Assembly (NCBI GenBank): GCA_963712485.1
Contig: CAVQID010000024.1
Location: 50,020 to 114,019, forward strand
DNA: 64,000 nucleotides
Origin: JALORV01 sp963712485
GTDB lineage: Bacteria; Pseudomonadota; Gammaproteobacteria; Burkholderiales; Burkholderiaceae_F
Reading direction: 5' to 3'
Shown: positions 34,588 through 43,859 of the stretch, piece after piece
Layout: each line of letters starts with the position of its first letter
Numbering within the stretch: position 1 is the first letter of the stretch
Notes under the pieces: model-generated
What the model was told of the DNA's origin: nothing
The model's database searches: none
Seen by the model: the letters and a program-made list of their open reading frames with translations, nothing else
Program-made: the position numbers and the translations under genes

Positions 34588-35928
34588 TTATGGTGCCCTT
34601 TCTCCAGGGTGTCGAGGTATCAACACCCGCATCAGCGTTCCGACCTCGGCTGTCGATTCCATTTCGATCGACGCGTCAATCAGCCCGGCGAGCCGTTTTA
34701 CGATCGACAGCCCGATGCCTTCACCGCGCTCCTGGTGCACCGGTCGGACGTCGAGATCGGGCGAAATTGCGGCCGGCGCTGCGTGGTTTTCACTCGGGTC
34801 CGTGGGGGCGGTCGAGTCCACTCCAGCCCGCTCGTCGACTTCGCGAGACTCCTTGCTCGCAGCCTGGAGCGCACCGGCCAGTGGTGCTCCGGGCCCACCG
34901 TGAAAACCGGGTCCCGTATCCTGAACGCACAGCATCCACCGACCCGCATCGTTTTCCCGGCTATCGCCCCACGCGACGCTGAGTCCGCCTTCGCTCGTGT
35001 ACTTGATGGCATTCAGTATCAGGTTCTGTGCAATTCTTCGGGTCTTGATGGGATCTCCAACGACCTGCAACGAGGCCGGACCTTCCACCCTCATCTGTAA
35101 ACCGCGTGCCTGTGCCAGCGGCTGCATCTGGTCGCACAGGTCCTGCAGCAGCGCAGCTGCATCGAATTCGACGAACTCGGGTTTTTCATGACCCGCCTCC
35201 AATCGGGCGAGGTCCATGACATCGTCGAGCATCGCCACGAGCGACGAAACACTGCGCTGAAGCAGCTGCACGAAGCGATCGCGGACGGCGGCCGGCGCGT
35301 TTTCCAGCGTCAGACCGGCCGAGACGTTGGCTACGGCGCCGACGTGGCCGCGCAGGTCATGCGCCGCCTGGCGCCAGAGTTCGACTCGCTGGCGCTCCAT
35401 TTCCCTGACCTCGGCCAGCGTTTGACCGAGGTCGCGCACGTGCCCGACGGCCTCGACCTGCTGCAGTTCGAAGTACTGCGACGTGCTTTCGCTGACACCC
35501 TGGCTACACAGTTCGGCCAGTGCTCGGCGGGCGGTCGACATGGCCTCCGTGACCGGCGCTGGGTTGCGCCTCATGTACAGCTCGAGCTCGTCGACAAGGA
35601 TCAAGTGCAGGTGGCCCCATTCGCGCGTGACCTCGCGCAGGTGATAGCCCTGCTGCCAGCGCTGGAGGCCATGCGCCGCCGCGTGCTCATGCTGCTCGCG
35701 TCGAATCGCACCGAGCGGTTCTGGCCACAGCCGCAGCCTCTCCTCGAAAGTGTCCAAGACGGCCGGAATGTGGTCGTTGAACTGCGACCTCGGCAGGGTC
35801 GGGCCGGTGGTCAGTCGGGGGTCTGCGTCGACGGCAATCCGCCAGGCCCGGAGGATCGCAGCGCGGCGCGACGACAACTCGCCGGCCAGCTCCGACAACG
35901 CGGACTTGATTTCCGATTCGATCGGCAT
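34588..35928 (-). CDS. Sensor histidine kinase
   Basis: A 446-residue cytoplasmic kinase with no membrane segment. An N-terminal helical sensor-like region (about residues 1-180) includes RWQQGYHLREVTREWGHLHL. The HisKA domain has the phospho-accepting H box RQAAHDLRGHVGAVANVS. The HATPase domain has N box RIAQNLILNAIKYTSEGGLS, G1 CVQDTGPGF and G2 RGEGIGLSIVKRLAGLI. A loop of about 70 residues interrupts the ATP lid (GAPLAGALQAASKE onwards). No response regulator is adjacent, so it is an orphan here. Confidence 0.88.
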   Translation of the reverse strand: MPIESEIKSALSELAGELSSRRAAILRAWRIAVDADPRLTTGPTLPRSQFNDHIPAVLDTFEERLRLWPEPLGAIRREQHEHAAAHGLQRWQQGYHLREVTREWGHLHLILVDELELYMRRNPAPVTEAMSTARRALAELCSQGVSESTSQYFELQQVEAVGHVRDLGQTLAEVREMERQRVELWRQAAHDLRGHVGAVANVSAGLTLENAPAAVRDRFVQLLQRSVSSLVAMLDDVMDLARLEAGHEKPEFVEFDAAALLQDLCDQMQPLAQARGLQMRVEGPASLQVVGDPIKTRRIAQNLILNAIKYTSEGGLSVAWGDSRENDAGRWMLCVQDTGPGFHGGPGAPLAGALQAASKESREVDERAGVDSTAPTDPSENHAAPAAISPDLDVRPVHQERGEGIGLSIVKRLAGLIDASIEMESTAEVGTLMRVLIPRHPGERAP

Positions 35929-36052
35929 CTTGTTGGCGGGAAAGGCAAAAGGAAGGGTTCGTATTTTCCGCTATCCGCGGGCGAAGCACCCAACAGTATC
36001 CGGCCGTTAATAGGCGAGGGTGGCCAGTTGCATGAAATCCGGCAATTGGGCG

Positions 36053-36838
36053 CTAACGAACTTCACACGCAAGCGGAACGTGATCAGAGAGCGTCGCCCA
36101 GGGATGCCGCGGTAGCTGAAGCGGTCGATGCCTGAGATTCCTGACATAGATCCGGTCTAGCCGCAGCAGTGGCCGCCATGCAGGGAACGTGCGTGCAGGC
36201 AACCCGTCCGCGCCGGCGCAGACCTCGCTGAGCCCGGGCTGCGCAGCAAGGCGCCGATGCGCCAGCCCACGCCAGTCGTTGAAGTCGCCGGCGATCACCA
36301 GAGGTGCGTCCCGCGGCACGGTGTCCGAGACCAGGTCGAACAGCCGCTCCAGCTGAACGCGACGATGCGTCTCACGCAATCCGAGATGAACGCAGACGGC
36401 GTGCAATGGCAACGCGAAGCACTGCACGTCGATCACGCAGTGAAGCAGTCCTCGCGGTTCGGCGCGTCCGACCGATACGTCGATGTTCTGCCACTGCAGA
36501 ATCGCATGCTTCGAGAGGAGCGCGTTGCCCTGGTGTCCGCCTCCCGCGACCGCATTGCGGCCGTATGCGTGCTGCGACCACACCTGGTCCGCGAGCATTT
36601 CGTAGTGCTCCTCGCGAACGTCGGAGCCCGTCTCGCCGCCCACTTCCTGGAGGAACACCAGGTCGGCAGCTGCAGCGCGCAGTGCCTCCCGGATCCGGCC
36701 GAGCAGCGGCCTGCGACGCAGCGCACCCAAGCCCTGGTGCGCATTGAGCGTCAGGATCCGCAAGGCCGGCCTCTCCGCGGGGCCGCTGCCACTGCCGCGT
36801 CCATTGTTCGAATCTGCTGCGTCAGGGCTCGCCGTCAC
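36053..36838 (-). CDS. Endonuclease/exonuclease/phosphatase (EEP) family protein
   Basis: A 261-residue Mg-dependent phosphodiesterase fold. Motifs: LRILTLNAHQGLGALRRRPL, ADLVFLQEVG (catalytic Glu), HAVCVHLGLRE, PLVIAGDFNDW (Asp/Asn pair) and TLSDHVPLACEV (terminal Asp-His). AGGAG with five bases of spacing precedes the GTG at 36838, which I prefer over a TTG at 36910. It is divergent from a cardiolipin synthase. In E. coli, ybhP (EEP) neighbours clsB, so the association is conserved although the orientation differs. Confidence 0.88.
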   Translation of the reverse strand: MTASPDAADSNNGRGSGSGPAERPALRILTLNAHQGLGALRRRPLLGRIREALRAAAADLVFLQEVGGETGSDVREEHYEMLADQVWSQHAYGRNAVAGGGHQGNALLSKHAILQWQNIDVSVGRAEPRGLLHCVIDVQCFALPLHAVCVHLGLRETHRRVQLERLFDLVSDTVPRDAPLVIAGDFNDWRGLAHRRLAAQPGLSEVCAGADGLPARTFPAWRPLLRLDRIYVRNLRHRPLQLPRHPWATLSDHVPLACEVR

Positions 36839-37002
36839 GTCCTCTCCTGAAAGCCGGCGACGCAGCGGGGCAACTGGCGTTCCGTACGCCGGGCCCAATT
36901 CGTGCTTCAACTTGGTGGTACTCGATCCGCGGTCATAGCCGGGCGGATCATCTAGACGTTCGCGTGCAACAGCAGCGCCGTCGAAAACCAGTCGGAGGCG
37001 AG

Positions 37003-38289
37003 ATGGACGGACTCGGCGGCACTGTGACAGTTCCCGGCATGGCGCTCTGGATCGTCATCGGCGTCATCGTTCTGCTGATCGCGGTGATCTGGTCGATCAA
37101 ACGTCACCGTGATCCCAAACTGAGTGTGGAGTGTGACGCTTCCGTCGACACGCTGATCCCGTCCCTCGCCGGTCTCACGCTCGGCAGCACGACCGAGGGC
37201 AACAGCGTCGAGGTGCTCGAGAACGGCGCGTTCTTCGACGTGCTGCTGACGGAGATCGCGTCCGCACAACGCACGGTGCACTTCGAGACGTTCCTGTGGA
37301 AGGACGGCGTCCTCGGGCGACGCGTCGCCGACGCGCTGAGCGAAAGGGCGCGGGCCGGCGTCACCGTTCGCTTGCTGCTCGATGCCAACGGCACGCGTGG
37401 GATGGGCAAGGAAGTTCATCGTCAGCTGACCGAGGCCGGATGCAAGCTCGCGAAGTTCCACGACTTCCACATCCGCCATATCGGCGTGTGGAACGAGCGG
37501 GACCATCGCAAGCTCGTCGTCATCGACGGCCGGGTTGCATTCGTCGGCGGTCATTGCTTCGTGGACGCCTGGCTGGGGGACGCCGAGGACCATAAGCACC
37601 ATGCCGACGTCAGCGTGCGCTTGCGCGGACCGATCGTCCACAGCGTGCAGGCGGCGTTCAGCGAGAACTGGGTGGGCCAGACCGGCGACCTCTTCATGGG
37701 AGACGATGTGTTTCCGCGGCTGGAGCACGCGGGAACCGTCACCGCACACGCGGCCTATGTCAAGCCCGAAGGCTCCGCACCGACCGTCAAGATCCTGCAT
37801 CACGCCATCATCTGCTGCGCGCGCAAGAAGATCTGGATCCAGAACCCGTACTTCATCCCGGAGCCCGAAGCGATCGACGCGATGGGTGAGGCCGTCGATC
37901 GCGGAGTCGACGTGCGCGTGATGATGCCGGCAACGAGTGGCTCGGATAATCCGATGGTGCAGCACGCGGGCCACCGGAATTTCGAGAAGCTGTTGCGTTG
38001 TGGCGTGAGGCTGTTCGAGTATCCCCACACGCTGCTGCACCAGAAGGTCATCACCGTCGATGGCGTGTGGTGCGCCGTCGGCTCGACCAACTTCGACGAT
38101 CGTTCCTTCGAGACCAACGACGAGATCACTCTCGGCTTCAAGGACGAGGCGACTGCGCAGCGGCTGGACGCGATCTTCGAGAAGTACGCCCGCCGCTGCA
38201 TCGAGATCAAGCTCGAGGACTGGAGCAAGCGGGGGTGGCATCGCCGGTTGGTCGACAACGTGTTCTACATGTTCAACGAAGTGCTGTAG
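37003..38289 (+). CDS. Cardiolipin synthase-like phospholipase D family protein
   Basis: A 428-residue inner-membrane phosphatidyltransferase. There is one N-terminal helix (MALWIVIGVIVLLIAVIWSI). Two HKD motifs follow: HRKLVVIDGRVAFVGGHC and HQKVITVDGVWCAVGSTN. These are the paired catalytic sites of PLD enzymes. The C-terminal region (WSKRGWHRRLVDNVFYMFNE) matches ClsB-like enzymes. GGAGGCGAG precedes the ATG at 37003; a GTG at 36964 is an alternative. It makes cardiolipin or phosphatidylglycerol. Confidence 0.87.
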   Translation: MDGLGGTVTVPGMALWIVIGVIVLLIAVIWSIKRHRDPKLSVECDASVDTLIPSLAGLTLGSTTEGNSVEVLENGAFFDVLLTEIASAQRTVHFETFLWKDGVLGRRVADALSERARAGVTVRLLLDANGTRGMGKEVHRQLTEAGCKLAKFHDFHIRHIGVWNERDHRKLVVIDGRVAFVGGHCFVDAWLGDAEDHKHHADVSVRLRGPIVHSVQAAFSENWVGQTGDLFMGDDVFPRLEHAGTVTAHAAYVKPEGSAPTVKILHHAIICCARKKIWIQNPYFIPEPEAIDAMGEAVDRGVDVRVMMPATSGSDNPMVQHAGHRNFEKLLRCGVRLFEYPHTLLHQKVITVDGVWCAVGSTNFDDRSFETNDEITLGFKDEATAQRLDAIFEKYARRCIEIKLEDWSKRGWHRRLVDNVFYMFNEVL

Positions 38290-38462
38290 CGCCCAAGCGT
38301 CAGGGGCGCCGGGGGGCGGTCAGAACAGTCGTTATGCGCTGGTCCGGGTGCATACGCTCGCCGTGGAACTCATGCTCGATGATGACCGCGCGAGCGCGCC
38401 CGCGTCTGAGCCGCCCGCGCCGGCAGCGCTCGACGGGGGCATATATCCGTAGGTGACTCGAC

Positions 38463-38482
38463 GTACTGGTATTCTGTACAGT
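38463..38482. promoter_or_regulatory. Probable LexA (SOS) operator upstream of helicase gene
   Basis: TACTGGTATTCTGTACAGTA keeps both outer half-sites (TACTG and ACAGTA) and the essential CTG-N10-CAG spacing; 14 of 20 positions match the E. coli consensus. It lies 66 bases before the ATG of a UvrD/Rep-like helicase, a typical SOS gene class. Confidence 0.55.
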
Positions 38483-38548
38483 AACTGAGCGAGTCATCGG
38501 CGTTTCCACTATTCCGGATTGCCGTGCCGCTGGAGGTGAACAGAGCAG

Positions 38549-40611
38549 ATGGCGGCGCAGGCAGAATCCACGTTTCTCGATAAGCTCAACACGCAGCAGC
38601 GCCTCGCCGTAGAACACGGCAGTTGTTGCGAGGATGGCCCTCTGCTTGTGATTGCCGGGGCCGGGTCGGGCAAAACGAACACGTTGGCGCACCGCGTCGC
38701 GTGGCTGATCGTCAATGGCGCCGACCCGCGCCGGATACTGCTGCTGACTTTCGCGCGGCGCGCGGCGCAGGAGATGACGCGCCGCGTGGACTCCATCGTG
38801 TCCCGGGCCGGTTCGCGGGCTTCGCTTGCGCGCGGCGGCATTCCGTGGGCGGGCACGTTCCACAGCGTCGGCGCTCGCATTCTGCGTGAGTATGCCGAGC
38901 GCATCGGGCTGAATCCTGCTTTCACGATCCATGATCGCGAGGACTCCGCGGACCTGATGAACCTCGTGAGAACCGACCTGGCGTTGCACGAGAGCGCAAA
39001 GCGCTTTCCTCAGAAACATACCTGCCTGGCGATCTATTCACGCGTCGTGAATACCCGACAGTCGCTCGCGCAGGCGCTGGCTGACACCTTCCCGTGGTGC
39101 TGCTCTTCGAGGCTGAACTGCGCAAGCTCTTTTCGAGCTACGTCGACGCGAAGCAGCGCCAGAACGTGCTCGACTATGACGATCTGCTGCTCGGCTGGGC
39201 GACCATGTTCGAGGATGCTGATCTGGCCGCAGAGGTCGGCGCCCGCTTCACCCACATCCTTGTGGACGAGTATCAGGACACCAACCGCTTGCAGGCGGCC
39301 GTCGTCAAGTCGCTGAAGCCCAATGGCCGCGGTGTCACGGTCGTTGGTGACGACGCCCAGGCGATCTTTGCATTTCGCGGTGCCTCGGTGCGGAACATCC
39401 TCGACTTTCCGCAACAGTACGACCCGCCAGCGAAGGTGGTGAGGCTCGAGTGCAACTACCGCTCGACGCCGACGATTCTCTCCGCCTCGAACGCGGTCAT
39501 GAGCCGTGCGACCGAGCGATTCACGAAGGATCTCTGGACCAACCGTGCCGGCGATGAACTGCCGGTGATCCTCAACGTGCCCGACGAAGCGGATCAGGCG
39601 ACGTATGTCGCTGAACAGGTGCTCGAGCGCCGCGAGGCCGGACTGCTGCTGAAGAGCCAGGCGGTGCTGTTCCGGGCAAGCCACCACAGTGCGCAGCTCG
39701 AACTCGAACTGGCCAGACGCAACATTCCGTTCGTGAAGTTTGGCGGACTGAAGTTCCTCGAGGCGGCGCACATCAAGGACGTCGTCGCATTGCTCCGTTG
39801 GGCCGATAACCCGCGCGACCGCATTGCCGGCCTGCGCAGCCTGCAGCTGCTGCCGGGAGTCGGACCGAAGACGGCCGCACAGGCACTCGACGCTGTCGCC
39901 GCAGCCGATGATCCGGCGGACGCTTTGGCGACTCATGCCGTGTCCGCCGCACTGACGGCGGAGTGGGGGGCGCTCGCCGAACTCTTCGCGCAACTGCTGC
40001 GTCGATCGAAGGGTTGGCCATCCGAACTCTCAGCGGTGCAGCGCTGGTACCAGCCGCATCTGGAGCGCCGCCATGACAACGCCGAAGTCCGCTGGGCGGA
40101 CCTGCTGCAGCTCGAAAGTCTCGCGGCCGGCTATCCGTCCCGCGAGAGGTTCCTGACGGAACTGACACTCGGTCCGCCAGAAGCCACGAGTGATCAGGCG
40201 GGCATGCCGCTACTCGATGAGGACTACCTGATCCTGTCGACGATCCACTCGGCCAAGGGCCAGGAGTGGCGCGCTGTCTACCTGCTGAACGCGGTCGACG
40301 GCTGCATTCCTTCGGATCTGGCCACGGGCTCGAGCGACGAACTGGAGGAGGAGCGCCGGCTGCTCTATGTCGCCATGACACGCGCGAAGGATCATCTGAC
40401 CATCGTTGTGCCGCAGCGCTTCTACGTCAACGGGCAGGGGCGGGGCGGTGACCGCCATGTCTATGCATCGCGTACACGGTTCATACCGGATGCGTTCGCG
40501 AAACATTTCGACGCCAGAACCTGGCCGCTCGCGCCGGAATCCGCCGCGTCGGAGCAGCGCAGAACCTTCAATATCGACGTCGCCGCGCGCCTGCGGCAGG
40601 CGTGGGGTTGA
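38549..40611 (+). CDS. UvrD/Rep-family ATP-dependent DNA helicase, one frame break
   Basis: Superfamily I 3'-5' helicase of about 687 residues. N-terminal motifs: LNTQQRLAVEHG, Walker A LLVIAGAGSGKTNTLAHRVA and ILLLTFARRAAQEM. After a one-base break near 39105 it continues with LDYDDLLLGWATM, Walker B HILVDEYQDTNRLQ, GDDAQAIFAFRGASV, LECNYRSTPTILSASNAV, ILSTIHSAKGQEWRAVYL and RLLYVAMTRAKDHLTIV. All helicase motifs are present, so the break is probably an error. It unwinds DNA in repair or replication restart. The LexA-like box upstream suggests SOS control. Confidence 0.85.
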
Positions 40612-40660
40612 CCTCTGCGTGGCGGTTGGACGGCCACCGCCCGGCGGGTGAACGCTCGGA

Positions 40661-40940
40661 CTACGGCGCGGCCGGGGGTTTGACGGTCTTCGTCGGCGTC
40701 GGCGTCGGCTTGGCCGCAACGGTCGTGTCAGCGGCGGGACGGGCTGCGACCTCGCGCTTCGGTACCGGCGCGTCGCGGGCATCGATGCGCTTCCACTGTT
40801 CGCCGTAGCAGGGCATCTCCGAGTAGGTGGTCTTCCCCTCGCTGCTGACGCACTTGTAAACGGGATTCGCCTGGCCGGCGGTGGCCAGGAGGGCAAGCGC
40901 GGCGACAAGCCCTGCGCGGAACATGCTGGATCTAACCATG
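40661..40940 (-). CDS. DUF4124 domain-containing exported protein
   Basis: A 92-residue periplasmic protein with signal peptide MVRSSMFRAGLVAALALLAT ending near GQANP. The DUF4124 core is VYKCVSSEGKTTYSEMPCYG, with its conserved cysteine pair, and a proline/threonine-rich tail (KPTPTPTKTVKPPAAP) follows. The family is common in beta- and gammaproteobacteria; function unknown. Divergent from the Vgb-like gene. Confidence 0.85.
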
Positions 40941-41108
40941 ATCCTCACACTATCGGCGCCCGAACGACGCGTCGATGCCCCGAGATGGCGCTTCAACAGG
41001 CCTCTCTTTCCACGTCGACCCCGCCTTGCGAAGTCGTCAGGCGTGACCGGTTCCATGTCGGCCAGCACGCCCCTAAGATGGATGTTCACTCGCCTCATGG
41101 AGCTGACG

Positions 41109-42086
41109 ATGAAAACTGTGGCGATCAGTATCTGCAACGCACTCCTTGTGCTCGCAACGTTCGCGGTGCCGGCGTTCGGCCAGACGGCGCGCTATTTCGA
41201 ACTCCCTGCACGCAGCGCACCGCACGACGTCGCACCCGCGCCCGACGGCACGGTCTGGTACACGGCGCAGCGCACCGGCTATCTGGGCCGGCTCGATCCC
41301 CGCACGGGCAAGGTTGACGAAATCCCGCTGGGCCGCGGCTCGGCTCCGCACGGCGTCATCGTCGGGCCTGACGGCGCCGCCTGGGTGACCGACAGCGGCC
41401 AGAATGCGGTCGTACGCGTCGATCCAGCCACCAGAGCCGTGAAAGTGTTCCCGCTGCCCGAGGGTACCCCGTACACCAACATGAACACCGCGGCATTCGA
41501 CGGCAACGGCGTGCTGTGGTGGACCGGGCAGTCCGGCTATTACGGCAGCGTGAATCCGAAGACGGGAGAAATCCGTGTCAAAAGCGCGCCGCAGGGGCGC
41601 GGACCATACGGCATCACCGCGACCCCGGCGGGAGACATTTATTACGTCTCGCTCGCCGGCAGCCATCTGGCGAAGGTCGACACAGGCACCGGCGAAGCGA
41701 CGGTCATCGAGCCACCGACGCCGCGGCAGGGGGCGCGCCGCGTCTGGAGCGACAGCAAGGGGCGGCTGTGGATCAGCGAGTGGCTGTCGGGCCAGGTCAG
41801 CATGTACGACCCCACGAACAAGCAATGGAAGGCGTGGAAGCCGTCGGAACGCGCGCAGTTCTATTCCGTCTACGTCGATGAACATGACAAGGTCTGGCTC
41901 ACCGACTGGTCGACCAACGCCATCGTGCGGTTCGATCCCGAAACCGAGAAGTTCGAGCGGTTTCCAAGCGACCGCCCGAATGCGCAGGTGCGACAAATGC
42001 TGGGTCGGTCCGACGAAGCCTGGGGCGCCGAGTCGGGCACGGACCGGTTGGTCGTGATATCGACACGACCGGCACCTGCGCGGTGA
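41109..42086 (+). CDS. Virginiamycin B lyase (Vgb)-like beta-propeller protein
   Basis: A 325-residue exported seven-blade propeller. The signal peptide is MKTVAISICNALLVLATFAV with cleavage near PAFGQT. Repeats of the form APDGTVWYTAQRTGYLGRLD, GPDGAAWVTDSGQNAVVRVD and DEHDKVWLTDWSTNAIVRFD recur about every 40 residues. The family includes streptogramin B lyase, but most environmental members are not resistance proteins, and the export signal argues for another periplasmic role. An ATG at 41097 (MELTMKT) is an alternative start. Confidence 0.82.
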   Translation: MKTVAISICNALLVLATFAVPAFGQTARYFELPARSAPHDVAPAPDGTVWYTAQRTGYLGRLDPRTGKVDEIPLGRGSAPHGVIVGPDGAAWVTDSGQNAVVRVDPATRAVKVFPLPEGTPYTNMNTAAFDGNGVLWWTGQSGYYGSVNPKTGEIRVKSAPQGRGPYGITATPAGDIYYVSLAGSHLAKVDTGTGEATVIEPPTPRQGARRVWSDSKGRLWISEWLSGQVSMYDPTNKQWKAWKPSERAQFYSVYVDEHDKVWLTDWSTNAIVRFDPETEKFERFPSDRPNAQVRQMLGRSDEAWGAESGTDRLVVISTRPAPAR

Positions 42087-42171
42087 TCAGCGAAAAGACG
42101 CAGAGCCGTCTGCTCGATGAGCCGCAGCCCCTCCGGCTCGCGCAACGTGGTGGCGATGGAGAGAGTAGTCG

Positions 42172-42648
42172 ATGAAGATCATCAAACCCGTGAGGGCGAC
42201 GCGAACCTATGTGCAGCATCTGGTCGCGCATCCGGAGGCCGTATTTCCGCTGCTTTGTCCGGTCCGCGAGGCCGAGTGGATCGAAGGATGGAATCCGCCG
42301 ACGGTCATTTCCGAGTCGGGATATGCCGAGACCGACTGTGTCTTCACGACGGCAGCCGAGCCGACCGACGCTGTCTGGTACGTCACACGGTACGAAGCGG
42401 ATGACGGTTTCGTGGAGATGCTGAAGATCACACCGACGGTCACGGCGTGCCGACTTACGATCCGACTGCGCTCCAGCGCCGATGGCACGGCGGCGGAAAT
42501 CACCTACTGTCATACCAGCCTCGGCCCGAAGGGCGACGAGTTCGTTGCGTCGTTCACTGAAGACTTCTACCGCGCCTTCATGCAGGACTGGGAGGCACGA
42601 GTGAACCACTATCTGCGCCACGGAACCGCGTTGCAGATGTCCCGCTGA
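42172..42648 (+). CDS. SRPBCC-like hypothetical protein
   Basis: A 158-residue soluble protein. The pattern ATRTYVQHLVAHPEAVFPLL, EAEWIEGWNPPTVISESGY, VWYVTRYEADDGFVEMLKIT and a long C-terminal helix (DFYRAFMQDWEARVNHYL) fits the START/SRPBCC ligand-binding fold. It has no catalytic assignment. It follows the Vgb-like gene by about 85 bases on the same strand, so it may be co-transcribed. Confidence 0.7.
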   Translation: MKIIKPVRATRTYVQHLVAHPEAVFPLLCPVREAEWIEGWNPPTVISESGYAETDCVFTTAAEPTDAVWYVTRYEADDGFVEMLKITPTVTACRLTIRLRSSADGTAAEITYCHTSLGPKGDEFVASFTEDFYRAFMQDWEARVNHYLRHGTALQMSR

Positions 42649-42679
42649 ACACGGCAATGGCGGGCTCAGGCGGATCGCG

Positions 42680-43219
42680 TTGACAGCTGCCCTGCAACGG
42701 GCCGGCCGTCCAGTACATACCAGGAGACGAAACATCACTGCACCAAAACCAATCCATGCGCTCGACGTGTCGGCCGCGTCAGGCTCGTCGTATCCGGAAC
42801 CTTTCGCTTCGCAGATGGGCCAGGGTGACTGGCGCTCGCTGGGCGATGTCTTCGGACTGACGCACTTCGGTTTCAACCTCGAGCGACTCGAGCCGGGCGC
42901 CCGGTCCTCGATCAAGCACTGGCACACGCTGTCCGACGAGCTCGTCTATGTGCTCGAGGGTGAGCTCGCCGTATACGTCGGCTCCGAGCGCCATGCGCTG
43001 ACGAGCGGCATGTGCGTCGGGTTCAAGGCCGGTGAGCGCTATGCCCATCACCTGGTGAACGAGTCGACACGGACAGCTCGCTTCCTGGTCGTGGGATCGC
43101 GGGTGCCGGGGGACACGGCGTTCTATCCGGACAACGACATCGTGTGGTTCCGCACCGAGAACGGTTCCGTTGCCGTGCACAAGGACGGCACGCCGTATCC
43201 AAGGAAGCCGAAGGAGTAG
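42680..43219 (+). CDS. Cupin domain-containing protein
   Basis: A cytoplasmic single-domain cupin of up to 179 residues. The metal site is LEPGARSSIKHWHTLSDELV and the second motif GFKAGERYAHHLVNESTRTA; DGTPYPRKPKE closes it. The start is unclear: the open frame begins at a TTG (42680). An AGGAG at 42722-42726 is well placed for codon 42734, which is ATC rather than ATG. The region before 42734 looks non-coding, so the real product may start there. Substrate unknown. Confidence 0.75.
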   Translation: MTAALQRAGRPVHTRRRNITAPKPIHALDVSAASGSSYPEPFASQMGQGDWRSLGDVFGLTHFGFNLERLEPGARSSIKHWHTLSDELVYVLEGELAVYVGSERHALTSGMCVGFKAGERYAHHLVNESTRTARFLVVGSRVPGDTAFYPDNDIVWFRTENGSVAVHKDGTPYPRKPKE

Positions 43220-43281
43220 GGCGGTCGAACTTTGCTCGCCTAATGAGCAACCGGCGCAGCGCAAATGCTACCGCGCACGGT

Positions 43282-43692
43282 TTACGGTTCAGGCGTCCCG
43301 GTATCTTCAACGCCGCGAGCGCGTTCAGCTCTTGCTGCACGGGCAAGCGCCTGATAGCGCTTCCGAAATGCGTCGAGCGTGTCTTCTTCGATTTCCTCGA
43401 GGTCGAGCAGGGCGGTATGCGCTCCCTTCGTCGCACGGATCAGCTCGTCCAGCTTGATCTGGATCGCTTCAGTGTCGCGGTTCTGGGTATTCTGAATGAG
43501 AAAGACCATCAGGAACGTGACAATGGTTGTTCCCGTGTTGATCACCAGCTGCCAAGTGTCGCTGAAATGGAAGATCGGCCCGGAAACGAGCCAGACGACG
43601 ATGGCGAGACCGGCGAGCGCGAACACTTTGGGTCGACCGCAGAAGCGCGCAGCCGCTTTGGCAAAGCGCGAATACCAGGACTTTGTACGCAT
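43282..43692 (-). CDS. Low affinity iron permease family protein
   Basis: A 136-residue inner-membrane protein with two helices (VFALAGLAIVVWLVSGPIFH; LVINTGTTIVTFLMVFLIQN) followed by the signature QNTQNRDTEAIQIKLDELIR. The latter is typical of bacterial proteins named after yeast Fet4. The C-terminal cytoplasmic tail is acidic then basic. It is divergent from a VIT-family transporter, giving an iron/manganese-themed pair. Transport activity is not proven for the bacterial family. Confidence 0.87.
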   Translation of the reverse strand: MRTKSWYSRFAKAAARFCGRPKVFALAGLAIVVWLVSGPIFHFSDTWQLVINTGTTIVTFLMVFLIQNTQNRDTEAIQIKLDELIRATKGAHTALLDLEEIEEDTLDAFRKRYQALARAARAERARGVEDTGTPEP

Positions 43693-43859
43693 CGGGTACC
43701 TCTCCTCGGACGTCACTTGACGACTGCCGCACCCGGCAGCAACTCCAGAGTCGCTGGCGGCTGCCGTGCGAAGCTGTCTGAGCAACTTCAAAGCCCGGCC
43801 CTGATGGGCCGGACCGACTGCACCACCGGCAACCCTGCCGATAACCAAGGGCTCATCCA

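Noticed and set aside
41109..42086. Streptogramin resistance (vgb) gene
   Set aside because: The protein is exported and in a non-resistance context; family membership alone does not support antibiotic cleavage.
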